From NCBI GenBank assembly GCA_964030475.1, contig CAXIPT010000010.1, positions 685,475 to 749,474 of the forward strand: a stretch of 64,000 bases of DNA, written 5' to 3'. Position numbers and translations under genes: made by a program. Numbering within the stretch: position 1 is the first letter of the stretch; the number at the start of each line of letters is the position of its first letter. The notes below the pieces were generated by a model. That model saw only the letters and a program-made list of their open reading frames with translations. It made no database searches and was not told the origin of the DNA. This DNA comes from Tethya wilhelma. Its lineage: Eukaryota; Porifera; Demospongiae; Tethyida; Tethyidae. Of the stretch, positions 46,034 through 57,225 are shown piece by piece.

Positions 46034-46640
46034 TCAGATTGTCATTCAAATCTAAAAATAGTATGTGTACAAATGATGCAATTATTAGACTTACTATTTA
46101 TAACTATACCCTCCCAAAAAAGACTAGTTACTATAATATTACTTGTGATCAGTTCAGTTTCAGTAACTGTTACAATTGTCTTTTTGGGATTCACTCCACT
46201 AATGCCCTCAGTTGATATTTGATGTCAAATAGTTTGGAGCTTAAAGCTGTTTATATTTAAATTGCTTCTTTTTGTGAATTTAGTTGTCCCAACAACTTAG
46301 GGTAGTAAAAACTCTAGCTAAACCCTTGATGTATTCAAAAATACTGGTTGATGCATGTGTAGTGTGGTCATAATAATTATATCCAAAAATATAATACATA
46401 ATGACATTACAGTCTGAAAAAAAATAATATATACTGACTACACAGATCCAGTGTTCACAATTATGTAAAAGTCGAATTTCTGTGGCAAAATCATGTAACA
46501 AGTTTAATTAGTACAAAAGTGAATGAGTAACAGGTTTTAAACACAAAGCTTATAATACAAATAAGTAATTAAAAGTAACTATCCATTAGACTTATGTACT
46601 GAACAAGTTCTATAGCTATATTGCACATCTACATCGGTTT
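46034..46640. other. Intergenic, no gene seen
   Basis: AT-rich spacer between the acetylesterase remnant and the 3' end of the receptor gene. Confidence 0.3.
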
Positions 46641-46647
46641 ATAAGTA

Positions 46648-49600
46648 TTAAAAGCAGTTGTTCATTTCGCTTTCTCTCTCCATTCCAAACTTGTCTCTAT
46701 CACGATCATGGATGTAAGGATCGAGACGGATATCAGCAAATATTGAAGGTCCTAACACAGACTCGATTTTTTGTTCAGCCATTCCAATATTTTCCTCTAC
46801 AGTTTGATTACAGGCTGTGTTTGTTAGCTCTGATGCCAAGGATGCTGAAGGTTTGCTTGGTTCTATGTCAACTTCTACCTCAAATTTATTACTAGCTGCA
46901 CTTTCCTGGATCAATTCCTGCTGGGATGGTTTACCTTCTATCACACTGCGTGTGACCGTATCTTGGGGCATATGTATGATTTCAGGATTGTGATTGTGTT
47001 TTTGTTTCTTAGAAAAGACCAGAATTGACATAAATTTGTTCCTTGCTTTCTTTTGAAGAACAAACGTGTATGTGTGATAAACTAGTATGGCTAGGAATGT
47101 GATGAAAGCAATTGATAGTGATGTATAGGTAAGAGCCTCCTGATTTCCCACACCAGCTCCTCGAATGTACAGAGAACACATAGAAAAAATTATGAGATTG
47201 ACAATAAATGATGTTTCAAGTCCATCTAGTGGCCATGATTTGTAAATTCTACCAGGCAATAGGAGTTTAAGTAGCAAAAGGCAAACCAATGTGATGATAA
47301 TTGATAAAAGATTATTTCTCGGATCGCCACTCACATTGACAGCAGCAACAATATACAAGAAGGCACGTATCAAAAGCAACAATCCAGTCCAGTAGCGATG
47401 CTTGAGGTCGTAAGGAGCAAGGTAGACATCCATGAATGCATAAAACCTTGTATCCTTTATCCATTTTAAGGCTCTCCGATTAGGACAACGCAAAAGCCAC
47501 TGATAAGAGAAAATGAGAGATGTGTACACAATCCCTACTAGAATAATAAGAAGAGCAACAAGAAATAGGGGGATGTGTTTGCCTGAAAAATATGGCACAT
47601 TAGCATCAATCAGCCATACAGTCTCTCGAGAACCATCGGGATTGGTTAGTGTTGCAAATGACAATGCAGCTATGATAACACGAAGAGTTTTTGCATATGA
47701 AAGTAAAATGAGAGTAGCTAGTGTAGCCACTGGATTCATGTGAGCAAAAACTTTAGCAATTCTTGTCGAGTATTCACAAGCAATGATCACCATGGTAACC
47801 AAAAATATAATATAAACAGGAAAAGCAAGCTGTAGCCATTCCTTGATATATCCGTCCATCCCATCAAAGAAGCATGTTACAAAACCAAAGTCAAGATTGA
47901 GCCATGCAATAAAGATGGTAAAAAAATTGGGTGATTGAAAAGGAAAAAATGTAGGACGATTAATGGTAAGAATGTTGGCAAAATATCAACCCATTGATTG
48001 TTCCAACAGCTACAGTCAAATTGCAAACAAGGAGAAAAGTAACTAGAGCTATGCCAGCTACAGCAAATACAATGAGAAGTATCAGCCAGTAGTTTGAACA
48101 CTGAATGCAATGTGAACTACCAAGAGTGATACTCAGTCCATCCCTACAAGATCCACATAGCTTACCAGCATGATTAAAAGCACACTGTGCATCAGAACCA
48201 TTAGGTGTGTTCAGGTTAATCCAGACCAGTGGCGTATCTAGGATTTCAGTTATGGGGGTGCTGATATAATGCGGGCGCAAAGCGCCCGGAAAATTTTGGT
48301 AGCCACGCCCACTTTTTTATCACGTGAGCAAAATTGTTAATAGTTATTCATGCGATCGCAGCGGAGATGGCATCGTGTTCTGCAGTTTTTTCAGCTTTTT
48401 CGCCAATCTTATGTAAAACTTCACTCTTGAAAGTAAATTTAAAGTCATATCAGCTTATATTTTATTTATTTCAAGCATAATTCATTGAACTGCGCTCGTC
48501 TTGAGCGCTGCTTTTACGAGCGATGACGTCATTATTTTCTGAGCCAGGGGGGTGCTCGAGCACCCTGAGCACCATGCTGGATACGCCACTGCAGACTGTG
48601 GTTGTAGATGGATAGCAGTAGTCAAATGGACAATGAGGGTGAATTAGATACAGACACTCATTTTGACTATCAGCTACTAGAGCTACTTCATTATGATTGA
48701 TCCACAGATTGCCATTTCTTTGAACTGATGAGTTACCAATTGAACAGCCCATTATGTTTCCTGACAGGCAAGGGTCACAGTCACAAATACAGGTAGTCTG
48801 AGCAGGAGACCTAATGAAACCAATCGGACAATTGCATGGGAGAAATGTCACATTGACATACGATGTAGATATCCCATTATCACTGCAAGGACCATCAGCA
48901 TACAACGTTAGTAGTTCTGAATCATGTGGGCTGGTTATGGTGAAATTCAGTTCTGTGCAGTGTGAAGTAGTTGTCTGAATGTCTTGTCCTTCAGAAAGTC
49001 CGCCTAAATTTGAAGATAGAACTGCTCTCACGAAAGATGGAACTGGATTTCTGACCTGGTCTACAGCAACAAGTGCAACCTTAAATGTTTTTCCTTTTCG
49101 GACTTTAAGAGCTAGTGGTGGGCCATTACAATTTAGTCGGTCATAAGCACAAAAGCATACACGGACTGGCTGAGAGGATATTTCTGATTGAACTTCAGAA
49201 ACTTGGAGGTCAGTGATATTTGTAATATAAGAAATTGCGTCAAAGGTAGTGGCTGTAGTAAATATGTACTTCTTGAATAGTTGTGCATATGGACTGATTG
49301 TACACCTGTCTAAGAGGCCACCGAATATCGTCCCACCGAATTTGCTTGCTGAGTTATTAGCAAAAAATGTGTCTTGGATATTTAAGTCTTCATTAGTCTC
49401 TAGATATAAAGCAAGATCTTGAAAAAAACATTCACCTGAAGACTCTGTATTTGCTGCACAGATACCTGAATTTGTCTCATCAGAGATGTATAATGCTCCA
49501 CCATACTTTGCAAAGTTGTTGGTAAAGTACACTTTGAGTTTTGATTCAAGGAAGTCATGTTCAGCTTTAATGATGTAAATTTTAGCATTCAACTCAAAGC

Positions 49601-52175
49601 AAATTGCACCCCCTTTCTCAGCTATGTTCTCCATAAATTCATGGTTACCTTTATATACTTTTATTGATGAGCCCACAGCATAAATTCCTCCTCCTTTAAC
49701 AATTCCAACATTTTCTGATATTACTGTTCTCCCTACAAAATTCAACTCACTCTGATAAGAATATATTCCTCCACCAGATAGTGCTGTATTGTTCGCAATA
49801 GTAATACTTCCATAAGCATATATTTTGCTTTCAGATGATATAAATGCTCCGCCGAAATAGTCCATAGAGTTGCCATTAATGGTTGTAGTTCCATAAAAAT
49901 AAATCTCACTCTGGAAAGCAGTTATTGCTCCTCCCTCCTCAACTCGAGTGTCATGCTTGTGTATGTTGTCAATGAGGTCTGTAGCTCCATTAAATGTAAT
50001 GTTACTATTGAAAGCATACACAGATGCTTTATTTTCTGAAATGGTTGTATTGCCAGATATTAACAAAGTGCTCTGCGATGCATACACTACTCCTGTCTTA
50101 GCTGAATTGTTTGTGATCTGAACATAGCCACCAATATTGAGATACTTTGAATGAACATAAATTGCACCACCCAGATTCGTTGCATGATTATCGATGAAGA
50201 TTGAATCCCTAATCTCATTTGTATCATCACTATTACTGTATAGGTCGATGTCAAGAAACAGTGCACCACCATTATCATTCACTGTATTACTAAAAAAGCT
50301 ACTTGCATGTATAATGATACTTTTAAATGTCCATATAGCACCACCACCTCTGTCTGCAGCATTGAAGTTGAAATTACCCTCATAAATGCTTAAAGTACCT
50401 TCATGTTCTGAATGTATAACACCGCCCCTTACTGCTGTGTTGTTGGTAAAGTTACTACTATGTATATTAATATTACCATTCCAAGATGTCCACATTACCC
50501 CACCATACAGCCTTGCTCTGTTGCTAGTAAAATTGCTAACAAACACACTAATTTCACCAAATTCGGTATGTATTGCACCACCATAATCTGCTATATTGTT
50601 AAAGAAATGACTATCATGTACGTAAATGTGACTTCTGAAAATAGCTATAGCCCCACCATCACTCGCACTATTGTGACTGAAAATATTGCTTTGTATATCG
50701 ATCCTATCATAACCCGACAAAAGCAGTGCACCACCAAAATAATGAGCACTATTGTGACTGAAGTTACTATCACGTATACTGGTAATCTCTCCACCTGCAG
50801 CTATTGCACCAGCGTCATAGTAACCAATGTTGCTCTCAAACTTACAGCTAGATATGTTAGCACTGCCAACACGACTGTATAATACACCACCAACAATCTG
50901 TGCTTTGTTGCCAGTAAAATTACTACTATGCATGCTGATACTGCCACTATCGGTCTCAATTGCTCCACCATTGTTTTGCTCTGCAAGATTCTTAAGGAAA
51001 TTGCTACTGTATATACCAATTTTACCACTGTCTGTCCGTATTGCACCACCATCATGACGAGCCTTGTTTTTGCTAAAATTACAATGATCCACGAAAACAC
51101 TACCCCTTTGTGTCCATATTGCACCACCACATCTGCGGGCTGAGTTCCTAAGGAAATTATTCTCGTAAAGTGTAATATTACTGCTCAATGTCCATAAAGC
51201 ACCACCACATTGGCCTACTGAATTCCTGCTGAAATTGCTATACATTATGCTAATATCACCACTCATTGTCCTTATAACACCACCATGTTTTTTTGCTCTA
51301 TTGCTGCTAAAAAGGGTACCTTCTATACTTACACAAGCACTGCCTGTCCTTATGACACCTCCATTGTGGGCTGCTCGATTTCCACTAAAAATGCCACCGC
51401 TTACATAAATGCTTCCACTCCATGACCATACTGCACCACCATCATAGCCTGCTGTATTTGCATAGAAAACGCTATCGAGTATCCTGATCATACCATTGGT
51501 TGTATAGATTGCACCACCATGACCATTGGCAGAATTTTGTTCAAAGTGACATTCAATGGCAAGCAAATTGCTATCAAAAGAAATGATGCCCCCTCCTGAG
51601 ACTTGGCTCATTTCACGCCTGCTACTTGGATGTTGAACTTTTCTAAATGCAGTGAGATTGCTGAAAGTACTCTTCTCAAAAGTTGCATTAGTAACATTTC
51701 TCAATTCTATTCCATGTCCATTTTGGAATCTGCAATCCTCAATTCTCAATTGATCTACTAATCGCACAGAGTTCTCTTGGCAATTATCAAACACAAGATT
51801 ACTAATGGTGACCTCATATATGTTGTTGAAATTGAATCCACTGGAATTGGTACATGACACTACAATAGGGGAAGTTGCTAAGGTGCCTCTTAAGGCAAGA
51901 TTGGATACATTTTGTATATGAAGATTATCAGGAAGAGTATGATGACCAAGGACAAAGAGCAGAGTATTGTTAGTAGCTGGAAAGTCAGGTTCTGACCAAA
52001 GTTGAGTATACTGGAGAAGAGTTAAACACGATGAATGTGGAGAATGATCAGTGGGTAAGACTACGTCATCATTTGTCTCAGAAGGACAAGTGGTGTTGTC
52101 TCCGGGAATGATGTAGTAGATGTCACCTGATACTAATGTAACAAATATGGCTAGTAGTAGAGCCTGTCTTGCCAT
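46648..52175 (-). pseudogene. Large beta-helix ectodomain / multi-TM surface protein, interrupted
   Basis: ATG at 52175 starts a signal peptide (MARQALLLAIFVTLVSG); the frame is open upstream only through a TTG. About 1,190 residues follow: an N-terminal block, some 25 beta-helix turns with GGAI/GGAV and FxxN motifs (for example GGAIRTDSG and SSNF), a VAVDQVRNPVPS domain, and a Cys-rich CICDCDPCLSGN segment. After the 365-bp insert at 48227-48591 comes CGSCRDGLS, then a first membrane helix. A 2-nt deletion near 47981 shifts the frame. The last 403 residues (46648-47859) hold about seven more hydrophobic helices and an acidic tail ending in MNNCF. GGA(I/V)/FxxN repeats are the hallmark of chlamydial Pmp passenger domains. 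Here they are joined to a polytopic membrane domain, suggesting a receptor or adhesion protein. The two lesions make it a probable recent pseudogene, unless the insert is spliced out. Confidence 0.85.
48227..48591. mobile_element. hAT-like MITE inserted in the receptor gene
   Basis: Ends CAGTGGCGTATCTAGGAT and, in reverse, CAGTGGCGTATCCAGCAT; 365 bp. The 5-bp direct repeat CAGAC flanks it at 48222-48226 and 48592-48596. Removal of the element and one CAGAC rejoins the receptor frame at a Val-Trp codon pair. TIRs of this type with a 5-bp duplication fit the hAT5-like group (family knowledge). Confidence 0.92.
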
Positions 52176-52279
52176 TATTTGGTCTGTTTTAAGGAAATCA
52201 GTTAGCAATATAATGTGATAGGTTTATTAACAACATTTGATAGTTTAGAAACCATACACGTACCCAGTAAACATGCAAG

Positions 52280-52498
52280 GCATAATTATAGCCAGGATTT
52301 TAGAAAAGAGGGATTAATGATTGACATAGACATAGCATCAAAAAGCTTATTACGGATTAAATTCTGACCAACAATGGCTGCTAAGTAATTTTGCTACAGT
52401 AAATCCTTAGAGCATGAAAATACCTAGGCCAAATTTTGCAAAGGAACAAAAATGGGGTGCATATTTGTCTCATGTGCTCCCCATAGCTATGCCACTGA
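52280..52498. mobile_element. Degraded hAT-like MITE
   Basis: The right end read inward is CAGTGGCATAGCTATGGGGA, similar to the receptor-gene MITE. The left end is blurred (GCCAGGATTTTAG near 52292). Confidence 0.45.
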
Positions 52499-52564
52499 CG
52501 CAATTATACAATGTCAAAATATTATATATAAAGACCCGCTGCTAAAAACGACCAATTAGATATA

Positions 52565-52762
52565 CCGTATAGCGGGAAATATTCGTAGTTCAAAATTTCA
52601 TATAAATCGTTAAAAATGCACCAGAAAATTTTTTCGTAGTTTTAAATTTCGTATACGCGGCACGCGCACGTATACGCATAATGCGGAAGTTAAATTTTCG
52701 TAGTTTTAATTTTCGTATATTCGAACGGCATACGAAAAATACGAAAATTTCCCGCTATACGG
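52565..52762. mobile_element. Tc1/mariner-type MITE, 198 bp
   Basis: Inverted ends CCGTATAGCGGGAAAT with TA on both sides (52563-52564, 52763-52764). The interior repeats TTCGTAGTTTTAAATTTCGTAT-like units. Start CCGTA and the TA duplication are shared with the 222-bp element at 41166. Confidence 0.8.
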
Positions 52763-53080
52763 TATACGGATGGTTTATTATGCTTGTGCTAAAGTATTAG
52801 TATAATACCAATACTTACAGATAAATTACTTTCTGATAACAAAACTCTACAAACTTATATTTTAGTACCGTAGAACTTACTCAGTGACGCTAGATACAAA
52901 TTTTCTTCTTGAGTTTTTGTTGCACAGTGTCTTGAACTACAGCATTATATACTGCATACACCGGACTTAATTTTAAGCTCTGATGACAAGAAACACTAAA
53001 AACTGTGATCTCATGATCAGTGTATGTACATAGTAGTATTATGATTGCTCCGATGCCAGTGAGTTGAACAGTAGTTCAAT

Positions 53081-53960
53081 GGAAAGACATGAGAAGAAAC
53101 ATGGCACTGACTCATTGATCTCGGTGATCAATAGAAATGTCATGTAGGAATGTACCTGATTGAACAACGCTTACATGTAATTAACCCTTTGGCAAAAGAT
53201 ATAAGGTGTACATTTTGTATAGTGTATAGACTAGAATTCATTGACCTGGTTTCAAATCCCAGCTAGATCTCAAGATTTTTTCTTCACTGAGCTTTCAAGG
53301 CCTTGAGATCTGGTTTGGAAGTTGACTAGTGTCTATGAATAGTAGTATACTATCCTCTGCTCCAATGCCAGTGAGTGGTAAGACAATTTCAGTCACGTAG
53401 GGAGGGGGGGTATTCGCCTCTCCTTTTTCAGTCAGTCGCCAAAATTACACTTTGGTGTTATAATGCGCTATTTTTGTGTATTTATACTTTAAAAAAACTG
53501 CATGCTTAGTGGTCCTCTTTAGCCAGAATTCAATACAGAACAACTTTTAAGTTTTCTTTTGGCTGCTACAAAGCTTAGAGAGTGTTCACTAGTGAGCACT
53601 AGCTATGGTTAATGAATGGAGGGGCTAAAAGTAGCTATATAATTAAGTGGATGTGGTTTCAGGTCACAAAATTTTCTGCCACGCTTTGTGCGCAATATTT
53701 TTACTGCTCCCCCTTTTCTAAAATCCTGGCTACACTCCTGATTTTGATTATTATTTTGAAGTTTAATCTAAGCAAGATTTGTCCATTGCACGAACTTTCA
53801 TAATAAACTACCCATGTGTAGTTGACATGAGAAGAAACACAGTCTGACTCATTGATCTCAATGATCAATAGAAATGTCACGTAAGAATGTACCTGATTAA
53901 ACAATCCATACTTGTAATTAACCCTTTGGTAACTGTTATGTAGTGTATTTTTTGTAGTGA
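53081..53960 (+). repeat. Pair of imperfect direct repeats of about 140 bp
   Basis: 53081-53230 and 53825-53960 share ACATGAGAAGAAACA, CTGACTCATTGATCTC, TGATCAATAGAAATGTCA, GAATGTACCTGATT and TAATTAACCCTTTGG. A second short direct repeat (CCAATGCCAGTGAG-like) sits near 53050 and 53370. No coding content between. Confidence 0.55.
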
Positions 53961-55018
53961 TGAGTTGTCTTCATGCAACTTAAAAGAGCCATCAAAGTTC
54001 AATGCTGGAAAACTTGTCTGTTTGTATGCTAAATATATGTCAGATTCTTGCCCATGATCGAATATTTACATGAAAATGGACAAGAGAAACAGGCACTGAA
54101 TGAATAACAAATCTGTCACATTGCTGAGGTTTTACTAGTCTGAGATCAAATATCCTACCTGAGGGTAATGACCATACCTACTGTACTAACCACGATCGAA
54201 ATTTGATTCACCTAACTTTATCCTTAGGACTTTAAGAAATTGAAATTTGACCCAACTAATGATACTATGCTTGACTGTTGACTCTCTTGGGCCATGATGA
54301 GGCCAATTTTTCGTTGCTCAAGACCTCACATGACATTATAGCTTCTAGAATGTGTACTGCATGTACCAGCTCTGTTCTTCATGTTGAGTTGCCCGGCTGA
54401 CAGCCCGGCCATGCAATTTGTGCATGGATCAACATTATTTTAGGCTCCATGTAATAGCTATACTTCTCGTTTGAACCTATGATTATTGCAAGATTTGTAG
54501 AATTCAGTGAACTTTTTAGAACCTGATTAGCCACACCTATTATAATGTTGGATCATAATACATGTTAAAACTTAATTTTTTGTCAAGTTCAGCATAGGAG
54601 GTGATATTTCCAAATAATGCACAGCATGCATCATCAGATTGTATGAAGCAAGAAAAGTGTAGAGCATGAAATGACCATGGATTACCATGGTGCAATTAAC
54701 TACCGTCAATTTGTTGACAGGAGCTTTTCTCGATGGAGTATAGATTGTATTGCCTAGGTAATTCAACTAATTTCAAGCTAAGCAATTTTTTTTTCGGAGT
54801 GAGCTAAAATTCCTTCTTTTTGGCGACCACTGGCACTGGCAGTGTAAAAGTTCCTATATTTTCTTTGGAGTATATGCCTTAATTACCTATAGGTGCTCCC
54901 AACCTTAAACAGGTACAATGAAAGCACCGCTGGTGCACAAGCCTCGGCACACTCAACTAGCTAGTGCACTTGTAAGAGAGTTAAATTATCACATGTATGT
55001 CATATCTACATGTAAGGT

Positions 55019-56014
55019 ATCATACGTACGGTAGTACGTATAGTAGGAATGGGCCGACTGTCCCATAGACACAATACAAAATGTTGGCCGCCATAAAAAT
55101 CTAGTCAAACAAAATTAAACCTTCAAAGTTGCTCAGAAGCTCTCACTGACAGATTACCAACTGCATGCAAGGCCTAAAACTCACAAAAACTTTCTGCAGC
55201 ACTCGTAGAGAGCGCTAGTGGGAAGCCACCATAGTGCCATTTTTGTTCTTCTACTTACTTCCTAACTGACTTACTTGAAAAGCATTTCCAGAGACCCAGA
55301 ATGTGTTGAGCCAACTTTGACAGCACAAAGTAAGTTCTTTTCATGGGTACTACATTCCTTGACACTCGCTTTCATCATAAATAGGCCTAAACAAAAACTA
55401 GAAAGCTTTGAAACTTAGTGTATAAATTCACGTACTTCAATTCAGCCATCTTTGTAGGTAGAGTTCAAAGGTCATCTATCCACGTGGCATTAATATGCGC
55501 ATGCGCATTAGCCTCTTCAAGCATAATGTAGTGCATGTTTAGCTGCTACTCAAGCTTTTTGTACGGACTAACCAGTCTCTGATAGTCTACACACTGTAGT
55601 GTTGAAAAAAGTGAATGAACAAGTAGTAAAAATTTCAAAAAAAAAAGCAGTGTAGGAATGGGCAGTGCATTAAAAAGTATTGGAACAAGGCAGGGTCTCA
55701 ATTTCGGCACATGACTACTTCATTTTTATGCCCAACTCTTGGCCGGCAGTCCAGTTTAAATACCTGTCTGTTATAGTTTACTCTATTGCTTTAGTAACCA
55801 AGTGATTAGCGAGAAATTTGAACCAATGCAATGAATATTAAGCTACGGTACTATTATACAGATCATCGCAACACAACACTGAAAATCCATATCAAGGATC
55901 AAGAATAAAAATGAAGTAGTCATGTGCCGAAATTGAGACCCTGCCTTGTTCCAATACTTTTTAATGCACTGCCCATTCCTACACTGCTTTTTTTTTTGAA
56001 ATTTTTACTACTTG
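55019..56014 (+). repeat. Repeat family A, full-length copy (996 bp)
   Basis: Head hairpin at about 55022-55041, the body with AGAGCGCTAGTGGGAAGCC, then inverted B units at 55620-55727 and 55908-56014. It is the cleanest reference copy of the family in the window. Confidence 0.9.
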
Positions 56015-56136
56015 TTTGTATATGATCAAGAAGACTAATGCACCTATATTATATAGGCCCAAGTTATAGCCTAGTCCCAAGCTAAGCCCACTGGTTAGCT
56101 GAATAACTCTGTGATGAACTGAGCAGCACAGGACAT

Positions 56137-56202
56137 ACTGATAGGCTAGTCTCGCTAGCCAGACTTGTGGAGAGTCTGGCTAGCGAGACTACTGATAGGC
56201 TA
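56137..56202. mobile_element. 42-bp foldback with 12-bp flanking duplication
   Basis: The stem GTCTCGCTAGCCAGACT is at 56149-56165, with its exact complement ending at 56190 after a 7-8 nt loop. The direct repeat ACTGATAGGCTA lies immediately on both sides (56137-56148, 56191-56202). Confidence 0.75.
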
Positions 56203-56494
56203 CTGAACTATAGCTAGCTAGCTAATTATTATGATGACTAAAGTGGCTGACATGCACTGGCCATGGAATGCTCAGCTGTTGTTAGCAATTGATGCAAAGC
56301 CTGAGTCAAGCTGGGCTACCTCAACCCTAATCGATACCTAATCAGTAACCCAGCTTGCATCATAGCTAGATATTATGTATCAGTGCTTGCTAGCACCAAG
56401 CACCACTGACCAAAAGCATCAGCAGCCATGCATCTCTAGAGCTCTTGGAGCTGCTTCCATTCAACACGAATTCTTGATAACGCACACCAAATCA

Positions 56495-56715
56495 ATAGGC
56501 GTGGTCTCGAAGCTAAGCGCTAAAAGAAGCGCAAAAGCCTCAAATCTCAGCAACCACAGTGTTTTGGACAGCAAAAAATATATTTCTACAAGATCATTCA
56601 GATTTATGAACGTAAGTACCATCAGTTTTGTTGCTAGAGCTGCCTTTCTTGAGATTTCGATGGAACAAACAGACAGACAGACAGACAGACACACAAAACG
56701 ACTACCCGAGGCTTA
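56495..56715. repeat. SINE-like repeat family D with (CAGA)n tail
   Basis: Blocks as in 14805-15022, ending ACAGACAGACAGACAGACAG then ACACACAAAACGACTACC. Confidence 0.55.
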
Positions 56716-57225
56716 ATTACGTAACAACTGTGGGTTAATATAGCTAGGCTGGAAGATAGGCAACCACTCTACAAGACCAATGTAAGTGGATCGAGGGTGC
56801 CAACAGTAAAAAGTACTTTATGGTGTACTATTCATGATCAGTGTTTAACAGTACTTCTCAATGATTCTAATTCTAGCATTAAAATAAAGTCAGTATTATT
56901 GATGGTACACGGAACATTTACCGCTTATCCTAATTTTGAACTAGAGCTGTTTTTGCTTGAGAAATTCGTTCAAATTACACAATATATGTATTTACACCTG
57001 CAGGCATTCCACACAGATGGAATAGTTAAGGTGACTTATAACTTCTAGTGTATGCAAATAGCAGCTTGGCGGCACAATACTATTGGCTGCCCACATCAAT
57101 ACCCTAGAGTATTTGAGTATAAGCCATCAAATCACACTACGTACATCACAAATAACAATCTAATTTTTATACTGTTGACAATGTCATACACATGCAAAAG
57201 CAATAATAAGTAACATCTTGTCAAT
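56716..57225. other. Spacer, no gene seen
   Basis: A plus-strand frame of 83 codons at 56797-57048 has no recognisable features. 3' flank of the acetylesterase gene. Confidence 0.3.

Larger units (their letters stand above)
52209..55018. other. Gene-free repeat region
   Basis: Apart from the MITEs and direct repeats listed separately, AT-rich sequence with no exon I can recognise. A hAT-like end (complement of CAGGAGTGTAGCCAGGAT) lies at about 53711-53741. Confidence 0.4.

Noticed and set aside
50194..51143. Several plus-strand open frames within the receptor gene
   Set aside because: They are periodic antisense shadows of the GGAI/FxxN repeat codons on the minus strand.
52176..52208. Upstream extension of the receptor gene
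   Set aside because: The extension begins with TTG; the ATG at 52175 starts the signal peptide.
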